Assembly: GCA_029817715.1 (NCBI GenBank)
Contig: JARUPY010000527.1
Location: forward strand, 62,001 to 126,000
Direction of reading: 5' to 3'
Source: Melastoma dodecandrum
Lineage: Eukaryota; Streptophyta; Magnoliopsida; Myrtales; Melastomataceae
DNA: 64,000 nucleotides
Shown here: piece after piece, positions 36,406-44,562 of the stretch
Numbering within the stretch: position 1 is the stretch's first letter
How the letters are laid out: each line of letters opens with the position of its first letter
Program-made: the position numbers and the translations under genes
Notes under the pieces: generated by a model
Databases searched by the model: none
What the model was told of the DNA's origin: nothing
The model's input: only the letters and a program-made list of their open reading frames with translations

Positions 36406-37680
36406 CTCTGCCGCGAGCACGAGGCAGGGGTTCTGGCCGCCGAAGCCGAAGGAGTTCGACAGGACGGTGCGCACGGGCATGTCCCGCGCCTCGCCCACGA
36501 TGTCGAGGCCGAGCGCCGGGTCGGGGTTGCGGTAGTTGATCGTCGGCGGGATCCGGCCGTGGCGTATCGAGAGCAGCGAGGCCGCCGCCTCGATCGCCCC
36601 GGCGGCGGTCAGCGTGTGGCCGATCATCGACTTGTTCGAGGTGACGGGCAGGGTCGCGGCGCGTTCGCCGAACACGGCGGCGATCCCCATCGCCTCCATC
36701 CGGTCGTTCTCCGGAGTCGAGGTGCCGTGGGCGTTCACCGTGTCGATGGCCTCGGGGGCAAGGCCTGCGTCGTCCAGGCTGGCGCGGATGGCGGCGATGA
36801 TCGGCGCACCGTCGGGGCTGGAGCGGGTCCGGTGGAAGCCGTCACCCTTCTCGCCGCAGCCGAGCACGTAGCCGAGGATCGTGGCGCCCCGCACCCGGGC
36901 GGCTTCGGCGTCTTCCAGCACCAGGGCGGCCGCGCCCTCGCCCATGACGAATCCGTCCCGATCCTTGGAGAAGGGGCGGGAGGCCTCCTCGGGCACGTCG
37001 TTGCGGGTGGACAGGGCGGACAGGAGGGAGAAACGAATCAGCGATTCGGGGTTCACCGAGCCGTCCGTGCCGATGCACAGGGCGGCGGATGCCTCGCCGC
37101 GGCGGATCGCCTCGACCCCGAGCTGGATGGCGGTGGCGCCCGACGAGCAGGCGGTGGAGAGCGAGATCGGCGAGCCCCGCGTGCCGAAGCGATCGGCGAT
37201 CCGGTCGGCCACGGTACCGAACAGGAACAGGTCGTGCCAGTCGTCGAACCGGCCGGTCCCGACGGCGCGCAGCAGCCCGGCATAGTCCACCGGCCCGGCC
37301 TCGCCCGCCGCCTCGGCCAGCGCCCGGCGCTGTGGCCATTCCATCTCGACGGGGGGGACGGCGATGAACAGGGGGCCGGGAAAGTCGCCCTTCCGCCCGA
37401 GATCGGCCTGGGCCAGCGCCTCCTCGGCCGCCACGGCGGCGAAGCGTTCGGACAGGAGCGGGGCGACGAGCGGGTCCGTGTCGAGGAAATCGACGGTGCC
37501 GGCGATGCGGGTGCGCAGCCCCTCCGTGGAGAAGCGGGCGATCTCGCGAATGCCGGAGCGGCCCTCCGTGAGGGCGGCCCAGGTGTCGGCCTGCCCCTGG
37601 CCAAGGGAGGAGACAAGGCCGAGGCCGGTCACCGCAATCAGCGGCCGACCCTGGGCGTCGCGAGTGGCGCGTGCGGTCAT
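36397..37680 (-). CDS. Beta-ketoacyl-ACP synthase II, FabF1XL-like
   Basis: A 427-residue condensing enzyme. Catalytic Cys is in STACSSGAT, the two His are in NAHGTSTPEND and NKSMIGHTLTAAGAIEA, and the C-terminal NSFGFGGQNPC is present. In rhizobia a pair of such synthases lies next to adhXL and lpxXL for very-long-chain hydroxyacyl synthesis. Here only one is present, and acpXL and fabZXL are not in the window. Start at 37680 (MTARATRDAQG). Confidence 0.85.
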   Translation of the reverse strand: MTARATRDAQGRPLIAVTGLGLVSSLGQGQADTWAALTEGRSGIREIARFSTEGLRTRIAGTVDFLDTDPLVAPLLSERFAAVAAEEALAQADLGRKGDFPGPLFIAVPPVEMEWPQRRALAEAAGEAGPVDYAGLLRAVGTGRFDDWHDLFLFGTVADRIADRFGTRGSPISLSTACSSGATAIQLGVEAIRRGEASAALCIGTDGSVNPESLIRFSLLSALSTRNDVPEEASRPFSKDRDGFVMGEGAAALVLEDAEAARVRGATILGYVLGCGEKGDGFHRTRSSPDGAPIIAAIRASLDDAGLAPEAIDTVNAHGTSTPENDRMEAMGIAAVFGERAATLPVTSNKSMIGHTLTAAGAIEAAASLLSIRHGRIPPTINYRNPDPALGLDIVGEARDMPVRTVLSNSFGFGGQNPCLVLAAEPA

Positions 37681-37766
37681 GGCGGCTCTGTACGAGATTT
37701 TTCGGCTCCGCACAGCCGGATTGGTGAAAGGGGGACCCGCGTGGGGCACGGCCCTCAACGCCCGTC

Positions 37767-37862
37767 CGTCATGGCGAGCGTGGCGAAGCGATCCAGGCAA
37801 CACGCCATGGTCTGCCGGCGGCCCTCCGCCCCTGGATGGCCTCGCTTTCCTCGCAATGACGG
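37767..37862. repeat. Second copy of the GTCATTGCGAGC palindrome
   Basis: Left arm 37767-37797 and right arm 37831-37862, with the same inverted GTCATGGCGAGCG and CGCAATGACGG ends as the element at 9086-9177, but 2-5 changes per arm. It lies between the amidohydrolase stop and the synthase start. Confidence 0.8.
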
Positions 37863-37881
37863 CGAGACGACCGTCGGCGAA

Positions 37882-39135
37882 TCAGCCCGCCAGCCGCAGG
37901 ACCGTCTGGAGCAGCACGTCGGTCCCGGCGGCGCAGTCTTCTTGCGTGGCCGATTCTGATTCGTTGTGGCTCACCCCGTCCTTGCACGGCACGAAGATCA
38001 TCGCGGTGGGCACCCGCCCGGCGAGGTTGCAGGCGTCGTGACCGGCTCCGGAGACGATCCGCCGCCGCGACAGGCCGAGGCTCTCGGCCGCGGCATCGAC
38101 GGCCGCCACCACGCCCGCGTCGAAGGGCACCGGCTCCTTGCGCCAGATCCGGTTGAGGGCGATCGTCGCCCGGCGGCGCTCGCCGATCGCGGCGGCGGCC
38201 TTGCGGAGTTCCGCCTCCATGGCGTCGAGGGTTTCCGCGCGCGGATCGCGGGTGTCGACGGTGAAGGCGACGCCGCCCGGCACGACGTTGCGCGAGGGCG
38301 CGAGGATGGTGGTCTCGCCGATGGTCGCCACCGCGCTCGGCCCATGGGCCAGGGCGATGCGCTCCGCCGCGAGGGCGAAGTCCGACAGGCCGAGCAGCGC
38401 GTCCCGGCGCCGGGGCATCGGCGTGGTGCCCGCATGGCTCTCAAAACCCTCCACGGTCCCGTCGAACCACGCGATTCCCTGGCCGCCCTCGACCACGCCG
38501 ATGGTCTTGCCCTCAGCCTCCAGGATCGGACCCTGCTCGATGTGGAGTTCCACGAAAGCGCCGATCTCGCGCGTGCCCACGGCCTCGACCCCGCGATAGC
38601 CGATGGCGTCGAGGGCCTCCGCGACCGTGGTGCCGGCGGCGTCGCGCTTGGCCAGGATCTCATCGGTGGTGAAGTCTCCCGCATAGGCCGCCGAGGCCAT
38701 CATCGCCGGGGCGAAGCGGGAGCCTTCCTCGTTGGTCCAGTTGATCAGCAGCAGGGGCGCCTGCGTCTCGATGCCGGCATCGTTGAGGCTGCGCATCACT
38801 TCCAGGCCCGCGAGCACGCCGAGCACGCCGTCGAACTTGCCGCCGGTCGGCTGCGTATCGAGGTGGGAGCCGAAGGCGATGGGCGGCAGGCTCATGTCCT
38901 TGCCCGGTCGCAGGGCGTATTGCGTGCCGAGCGCATCGACCCCCACCGTGAGCCCCGCCGCCTCGCACGCCGCGCGGAACCAGTCGCGCACCTGCCCGTC
39001 CTCCGCGGAGAGGGTCAGGCGGTTGATGCCGCCCTTGGGCGTGCCCCCGAATCGCGCCGTCTCGTGGATCGTCGCCCCGAGGCGGGACCCGTCGGCGCGC
39101 AAGTTGTAGGTGCTGGACGGGGTTGTCTCACTCAT
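37882..39135 (-). CDS. Hydantoinase/carbamoylase-family amidohydrolase (M20/M28 fold)
   Basis: A 417-residue zinc-dependent amidase of the N-carbamoyl-L-amino acid hydrolase/allantoate amidohydrolase group. Metal and substrate motifs: GSHLDTQPTGGKFDG, INWTNEEGSRFAPAMM, FVELHIEQGPILE, and GAGHDACN near the C-terminus. It probably releases ammonia or an amino acid from ureido compounds. Neighbours give no clear pathway, so substrate remains open. Start at 39135 (MSETTPSS). Confidence 0.87.
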   Translation of the reverse strand: MSETTPSSTYNLRADGSRLGATIHETARFGGTPKGGINRLTLSAEDGQVRDWFRAACEAAGLTVGVDALGTQYALRPGKDMSLPPIAFGSHLDTQPTGGKFDGVLGVLAGLEVMRSLNDAGIETQAPLLLINWTNEEGSRFAPAMMASAAYAGDFTTDEILAKRDAAGTTVAEALDAIGYRGVEAVGTREIGAFVELHIEQGPILEAEGKTIGVVEGGQGIAWFDGTVEGFESHAGTTPMPRRRDALLGLSDFALAAERIALAHGPSAVATIGETTILAPSRNVVPGGVAFTVDTRDPRAETLDAMEAELRKAAAAIGERRRATIALNRIWRKEPVPFDAGVVAAVDAAAESLGLSRRRIVSGAGHDACNLAGRVPTAMIFVPCKDGVSHNESESATQEDCAAGTDVLLQTVLRLAG

Positions 39136-39501
39136 TCCGGTTCCTTCGAGGGCCGCCCGACACGTTCAAGACGCAAGGGGGCACACGCCCCGGGGGCGGC
39201 ACGCGGCCGCGCCCGGGGCGGCGCCCCCATGCAAGGGACGTGACACGCCTTGTCCCGAATGAATCGTGCATCCGCAACCGTGCCGGACACGCTTCGGCAA
39301 CATGGCGGTGCCAAATCTGGCGGCCGGTCGCGTTTCCCCCTCACGCGGCCGGTGGGGCGGGCTCGCTGCGGATGCGGCGCGGCCCGTCCCCGTCGCGACA
39401 GCGCCGGAACGGGAGCGGACGATCCCCAGATCCGTCACCGTTCCGGTGCTGCCGTTGGCCGTTCTCGTCGCAAGACGAAGCGGAGGCCCGAAACGCCTCC
39501 G
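39136..39501. other. 366-base intergenic gap with GC-rich hairpin
   Basis: Between two minus-strand genes. CGCCCCGGG (39186-39194) pairs perfectly with CCCGGGGCG (39212-39220), with no T tract on either side, so it would form a hairpin in the amidohydrolase leader. No convincing gene in the rest. Confidence 0.5.
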
Positions 39502-41026
39502 TCAGCGCCAGAACGGCTTCAGGTCGAGGAGGTCGGTGCGGGCGTCGGCGGCCTTATCGAGCAGGCTCTGCACCTGCTTCTCGTCCATCTCCGGCATCGC
39601 GGGGGCTTCCTGCCCGGCGAGGTCGAGGGGCAGCGTCCGGGCGGTCTCCAGATCGTTGAGCGCGCCGAGATGGTCCTGGAGGTCGGAGAGGGCGTCGCCG
39701 AAGGCCTTCTGGCGCTTCCTGGCCTTGGCCTTTGGGAAGAGGTCGGCGAAGAACTCCGCGCCGTAGCGTAGCTTCTTGGCGGCGATCCGCGCCCGGTGCC
39801 GCGTATGGGCATCGAGGTGGCGCAGGCCCCGGCCGCGCTTCTTCACCCGGCGGCGCGCCTTGTCGAGGATCCCCGCCGCGAAATGGCGTCCGTCCTGGCG
39901 GGCGGCGTCCTGTTCGCTCCAGGCTCCTGCCTCCACCCAGCCCGCGATGTCGAGGAGCAGGCTCCGCCATTGCGGGCTGTTCAGGATGTCGCGCACGGCC
40001 GCGTAAGCCTGCTGCTGCGCTGTCCTGGCCCGTTCCTCCAGGGCCGCAAGGGCCGGATCGTCGGGGTTGTGTTCCGCCAAAATCGGCAGCGTGTCGTGGA
40101 GGAAGACGTCGAGGTTGCGCCCGGTGCCGAAGGGCTCGGTCACGCGCTTGATCTCGTTCGCTCAGCGCGGCCGCCCGGGGATCGTTCTCGAAGAGCGGCG
40201 CGAACAGCGACAGGGCCGAGCGCAGCCCCCGCAGGGCGACGCGCATCTGGTGCAGGGCGCTCGGGTCGCGCGGACCGTGGAGGAAGGCGGTCTAGTTGAT
40301 GCGCAGGTGGCGCAGGCAAGACCGCGCGACGGTGCGGAACACCGTGCCGGCATCGTCGTCCGGCGACAGATCCACCGAACCGGCCTTCACCGGGGAGGGC
40401 ACCGTGCCGTCGAGGACGGCGTAGCCCCGCGCGCTCTTCGAGAGCACGCCGAGGCGCAGCGGCACCGTCTCGGCGAGCGTCTGAGCGAAGGCGAAGAGGT
40501 CGGCGACGCGGCCCTGCTCCAATTCGAGTTCCAGTTCGCAGAAGGTGGCATCGCCCGCCGCGCTCTCGACCCGGCCCTCGTCCAGCGTCACGGCGATGCG
40601 GGACTCGCCGTAATCAAGGGGCTGAACCCGCCGTGTGATCACGGTCGAGAACAAGGGCTGCAACTCGCTCTCCCGCCCGGCCAGCACGGCCTCGGCCGCG
40701 GTGTCGGCCCAGGCGGCCGGCTCCAGCGCGTCGGCCGCGACGTCGGTCTCCCATTCCGCCCGGTCGAACAGGCCGATCTGGCCGCTGCCGGCCTTTACGG
40801 TCTGCACGAAGCGCCCGCCCTCGGCGCGGATGCGCACGGTGAGGCCGGCGGCCTCCAGCGCCCGGTCCGGCGTGTCGTAGTAGCGGGTGACCAGAAGGCG
40901 GCCTTCGCTGCGGACGACCTCGTCCAGGAGCGAATGTCCGGTCAGCACCGTCAGGTCGGGGCCTGTGCAATCCAGCTTCAGCTCGATTTCCCTGGGGGCT
41001 GCCGTTTTCTCGCCCGCCTCGTCCAT
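39502..41026 (-). pseudogene. CYTH-CHAD protein, broken by an amber codon and a frameshift
   Basis: Start at 41026 (MDEAGEKTAAPREIELKL). The CYTH triphosphatase domain shows ExExK (EIELK) and further acid/base strands to the LRIN end at 40295. An in-frame TAG at 40292-40294 follows, where the family has Glu (NETAFLHGPRDPSALHQMR continues in the same frame). About 125 bases later, near 40165, one extra base shifts the frame. The CHAD domain (two segments with His-rich helices, ARIAAKKLRYGAEFF) then runs to 39502. The intact protein would bind and hydrolyse inorganic triphosphate or bind polyphosphate. Two breaks make it either a real pseudogene or two sequence errors; I cannot tell which. Confidence 0.75.
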
Positions 41027-41310
41027 CGTTCTTCGCTCCACCTGTGGGTCGCCCGGATGCGCGGCTGGTCTATCATGCGATCGACTCAGCGTCCCCTGCG
41101 CTCGGCTCACCCCCACTACTCGCCAGCGGCGGATACGATCCCGTTTTGCTGCGCCGCGTCACCTCCGCATCCCTCATCGCCATTCTGATGACATTTTCGG
41201 GTTCACACTAGATTGCAGTCAATTTAATAGCTCCATCCGCATCTCCGGCGATCAGTAAAGGTCACGCTGGCTCCGACGGGTGTGGACTGATCCAATGCCG
41301 CGAAAGCGGT

Positions 41311-43266
41311 ATGCCAGCGAGTCGAGCGACACCCGTGTCAGTGTTGAAGACCCTCCTTGTCGGTGTCATCGGTCACGTCGACCACGGAAAGACCGCTCTC
41401 GTCCGAGCCCTCACGGGCGTCGAGACCGACCGGCTGAAGGAAGAACAGGCCCGCGGCGTCTCGATCGTCCCGGGCTTCGCGCTGCTGTCCTCCGCGCAGG
41501 GCGAGATCGACCTCGTCGACCTGCCGGGCCACGAGCGGTTCGTCCGCGCCATGGTGTCGGGGGCTACGGGCATGCGGGCGGTGCTGCTGGCGGTGGACGC
41601 CAACGAGGGCATCAAGCCCCAGACCGTCGAGCATCTGGAAATCGCGAGGCTCATCGGCGTGAAGCGGGGCGTGCTCGCGCTGACCAAGGCGGATCTCGCG
41701 ACCCCGGCCACGATCCGGCAGCGCGCGGCCGAACTGTCCGCCGCGGCAGCGCGGGCGGACCTCGCGGCGGGCCCGGTGATCGCCACCTCCACGGTCACGG
41801 GAATCGGCATCCCGGCCCTCACGGCTGCCCTGGCGGGGCTGCTCACGGAGACGGCCCCCGGCACGGATGACGGCTTCCCCTACTTGCCGGTGGACCGGGT
41901 GTTCACCCGCGCCGGCTTCGGCACCGTCGTCACCGGCACGCTGCGACGAGGGCGGCTCGCTGTCGGTGACACGGTGGCCATCGAGCCCGGTGGGCGCAGC
42001 GCCGTCGTCCGTGGCCTGCAGATCCATGGCCGCGCCGTCGAAGCGGCGGAGCCGGGGCGCCGGACGGCGGTGGCCCTGCGCGGCGTCGGCCTCGACGAGA
42101 TCGTGCGCGGCCAAGCCCTTTGCCCGCCGGACCTCCTCGCGCCGACCCGCTGGGTCGATGTGGCGATCACCGCCGCCGCGAGCGCCGAGGCCGCCCTGCC
42201 GGGCGGTGCCGCCTGCCGCCTCCTGTTCGGAACGACGGAGGTCGGCGCGCGGCTGCGGCTTCTCGACCGGCTGAGCCTCGAGCCCGGCGCCAGCGCGCAG
42301 GCACAGCTCCATCTGGCCGAACCGGTCGCGGTGCCGGCCCGGGAGCCCTTCGTCCTGCGCCTCGATTCGCCTCCCGCCACGGTGGCCGGGGGCCGCATCC
42401 TCGACCCCGCGAGCCGCCGCCGCCGCCGCAACGATCCGCGCGTCACGGCCGATCTCGCTGCCATCGCCGCCGGGCGGCCGGCGGAGGCGCTCGCCGTCCG
42501 CCTCGGACAGGCAGGGGCGGCCGGGGCGCCGCTGATGGACCTTGCCCGCCTCGCGGGGACGACGCCCGAGCGGGTCCGCCGCGTCCTCACCGCCGCGGGC
42601 GCCCGGGAGATCGGCGACTGCGTCGTCGGCGCCACCGCCTTCGCGGCCCTGCGCACCGGCACGACGGGGGTGCTCACCCAGTTCCACCGGGAGCATCCGA
42701 TGGATCAGGGCGCGAGCCTCGACCAAGTGGCGCGCGGCCTCGCCCTGCCGGACGCCGTCACCGGCGCCGTGCTCCGCGATCTCGCCGCCTCACGGGATGT
42801 GGCCCAGGTCGGCACGCTGTGGCGACGGGCGGATTTCGATCCGGCGCGCAACGAGACCGAGGCCGTCCGGCGGCTCGAGACCGCCTTCCGCCGGGCGGGC
42901 CTCAACCCGCCGGACGAGGCTGAGGCGGTGGGTCGCGACATCCGGCGGCGCGAGGCGCTGAACTATCTCGTGGCGACGGGGACGGTCATCCGCGCGGTCG
43001 ATCGTGTCCAGCGCCGGGCTGTCCTGTTCCACAGGGAGGCGGTGGAGAGTGCCCGCACCCGCCTCATCGAGGCCTTCCCCGAGGCCGATACGCAGGAAAC
43101 CGGCTTCCTCGCCCGGGAGGCCGGGGCAATCCTTGGCATCTCGCGGAAATTCTCGATCCCGCTCCTGGAGCATCTCGATGCGACGGGCTTCACCCGCCGG
43201 GCCGGGGACCGGCGCATCATCGTGGCGCTGGAGAAGGCCGGCGGCCGGGCGAGGGCCGTGGGCTGA
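41311..43266 (+). CDS. selB: Selenocysteine-specific elongation factor SelB
   Basis: A ~650-residue GTPase: G1 GHVDHGKTALVRALTG, an SIVPGF switch I, DLPGHERFV and NKAD-like LTKAD, beta-barrel domains II and III, then C-terminal winged-helix domains (from about residue 390, ending GDRRIIVALEKAGG) that read the SECIS RNA hairpin. These C-terminal domains distinguish SelB from EF-Tu. The start is uncertain: ATG 41311 is annotated, but GTG codons at 41335/41341 closer to VLKTLLVGVIGHVDHG are possible. Its presence implies the organism makes selenoproteins, probably formate dehydrogenase. selA and selC are not in the window. Confidence 0.9.
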   Translation: MPASRATPVSVLKTLLVGVIGHVDHGKTALVRALTGVETDRLKEEQARGVSIVPGFALLSSAQGEIDLVDLPGHERFVRAMVSGATGMRAVLLAVDANEGIKPQTVEHLEIARLIGVKRGVLALTKADLATPATIRQRAAELSAAAARADLAAGPVIATSTVTGIGIPALTAALAGLLTETAPGTDDGFPYLPVDRVFTRAGFGTVVTGTLRRGRLAVGDTVAIEPGGRSAVVRGLQIHGRAVEAAEPGRRTAVALRGVGLDEIVRGQALCPPDLLAPTRWVDVAITAAASAEAALPGGAACRLLFGTTEVGARLRLLDRLSLEPGASAQAQLHLAEPVAVPAREPFVLRLDSPPATVAGGRILDPASRRRRRNDPRVTADLAAIAAGRPAEALAVRLGQAGAAGAPLMDLARLAGTTPERVRRVLTAAGAREIGDCVVGATAFAALRTGTTGVLTQFHREHPMDQGASLDQVARGLALPDAVTGAVLRDLAASRDVAQVGTLWRRADFDPARNETEAVRRLETAFRRAGLNPPDEAEAVGRDIRRREALNYLVATGTVIRAVDRVQRRAVLFHREAVESARTRLIEAFPEADTQETGFLAREAGAILGISRKFSIPLLEHLDATGFTRRAGDRRIIVALEKAGGRARAVG

Positions 43267-43349
43267 GGTCTCTTGACGTCACCCTCGATCCACGCTCCAT
43301 CACTCCGGCCTCGCCTCCGGCGCTCCGGGATGACGGTGGGGGATACGTC

Positions 43350-43658
43350 CTAGAAATCGCTGCCCAGCCAGTCGTCTCGGCTCGGCTCGTAGCAGGTGTA
43401 GCCCACGAGGCATTGGGGGTTGTCGCGGGTCGGGCGGAAGGCCCGGCGGGCGATTTCGGTGGGTTCGCAGAAGGAGCGGTCGCGCACGAAGCGGTCGTAG
43501 GTCGGGCCGCCCGTTCCCAACACGATCGCCCCCTGGCCGGCCACGAGGCGGGCCGCCTGCGCGCAGGAGAGGGCGACGGTCGAGGGTCGGCCCTGGGCCA
43601 GTGCGCCGGAAAGCGTGGCGAGTAGCACCGCGCAGGACAGAAGACCCCTCATCGGCAT
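43350..43658 (-). CDS. Small secreted Cys-containing protein (paralogue of 10583-10903)
   Basis: A 102-residue protein from the ATG at 43658 (start at 43652 or 43688 also possible). Signal peptide (GLLSCAVLLATLSGALAQ), then LSCAQAARLVAG, DRFVRDRSFCEPTEIARRAFRPTRDNPQC and GYTCYEP, the same pattern of cysteines as the other copy. The EIA...RPTRDNPQC motif is nearly identical. Function unknown. Confidence 0.72.
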   Translation of the reverse strand: MPMRGLLSCAVLLATLSGALAQGRPSTVALSCAQAARLVAGQGAIVLGTGGPTYDRFVRDRSFCEPTEIARRAFRPTRDNPQCLVGYTCYEPSRDDWLGSDF

Positions 43659-43735
43659 GTTCAACTCGTCAGGTGACACGGCCGACAAGCCCGACCCACC
43701 GAACCCGGTTCCCCGGCATGGAGCCGCAGGGGAAA

Positions 43736-44290
43736 CTACCGTCCGGCCTCCGTTTGGCCCGCGCCCTGATCCTTGCCCCGGCAGGCGCCACAGTTTCCCT
43801 CGACCTCGAGGATGCTGCGGGCGGGGGTGAAGCCCGCCCGCGCCAACGTCCGGCCCAGGCTACTCTCGACCTCGGGCGAGGTCGTCTCGTCGATGCCGCC
43901 GCAGGTCCGGCAGATCAGGAACACGACGTTCTCCCCCGCCCCATGGGCGTGTGCGCAGGGCACGAAGGCGTTGCGGCTCGCGATGCGGTGGACCAATCCG
44001 AGTTCGATCAGGAAATCGAGGGCGCGGTAGACCGAGACCGGGGCCACCCGACGCCCAGTACGACTCAGCCGTTCCGCGAGGTCGTAGTCTCCCGGCGGCC
44101 GCTCCGACTGCGTCACCGCCTCCAGCACCTCCCGCCGCAGGGCGGTGAACTGTACGCCCCGATCCCGGCACAGCTCCTCCGCCCGCTCCACCATCGCCGC
44201 CGGATCCGCACGGCAGGTGGATCCAGGCTCGTGATCGTGCCCGTGATCGTGCGCAGGGTCGTGCCCATGCGAGTGGTTGGCGGCACCCAA
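43736..44290 (-). CDS. zur: Zinc uptake regulator Zur (Fur family)
   Basis: A 184-residue Fur-family repressor. N-terminus rich in His/Asp (HSHGHDPAHDHGHDHE), winged-helix (VSVYRALDFLIELGLVHRI) and metal-binding C-terminus with ICRTCGG and NCGACRG cysteine pairs for structural zinc. Placed divergently from the znu genes, so Zur is the best assignment. It represses zinc uptake when zinc-loaded. The TTG start follows GGGAG in the upstream sequence. The His-rich N-terminus may sense or buffer zinc. Confidence 0.85.
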   Translation of the reverse strand: MGAANHSHGHDPAHDHGHDHEPGSTCRADPAAMVERAEELCRDRGVQFTALRREVLEAVTQSERPPGDYDLAERLSRTGRRVAPVSVYRALDFLIELGLVHRIASRNAFVPCAHAHGAGENVVFLICRTCGGIDETTSPEVESSLGRTLARAGFTPARSILEVEGNCGACRGKDQGAGQTEAGR

Positions 44291-44324
44291 AGAGGCGGCT
44301 CCCGTTCGGCCGGTTGTGCGACGG

Positions 44325-44337
44325 CACTGTTACAGTG
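44325..44337. promoter_or_regulatory. Palindrome CACTGTTACAGTG, possible Zur operator
   Basis: A perfect 13-base palindrome, 35 bases before the zur start codon and upstream of the znu operon, in the shared divergent region. Spacing and symmetry fit a Fur-family operator. It does not closely match a canonical Zur box, so assignment is inference. Confidence 0.5.
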
Positions 44338-44394
44338 TATCACTCCCTGACGGGACCGCACAGGGGTCGGCGACGCCGTGCCGCTTCCGCGGCC

Positions 44395-44562
44395 GTGATC
44401 CTCCGCTCCATTGCCACCCCGAAGATTGCCCCCGTGCCGCCCGCCCCATCCCTGCCGTCCCCGCCCTCGCCGTTCCGCAGCGGGCTCGCCGCGCGCCTGC
44501 TCACGGCGGTGGTCCTGTCGGGCGGCGTGTGGCTGGCCATCGCCTGGGCGCTGGCCGCGTGA
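44395..44562 (+). CDS. Possible small membrane peptide upstream of znuC
   Basis: A frame of 55 residues from GTG 44395: Pro-rich N-terminus (TPKIAPVPPAPSLPSPPSP), then one membrane helix (LLTAVVLSGGVWLAIAWALAA) ending at the stop. Its TGA overlaps the GTG of znuC, so translation coupling is plausible. A longer TTG start at 44314 would overlap the palindrome. No homologue recognised; supported by position and hydrophobicity only. Confidence 0.45.
   Translation: MILRSIATPKIAPVPPAPSLPSPPSPFRSGLAARLLTAVVLSGGVWLAIAWALAA

Noticed and set aside
39186..39220. GC hairpin considered as a terminator
   Set aside because: No T tract on either strand and it lies in the 5' leader of a gene rather than after one.
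41027..41310. Searched for tRNA-Sec upstream of selB
   Set aside because: No 90-100 base cloverleaf with TCA anticodon and CCA end is visible.
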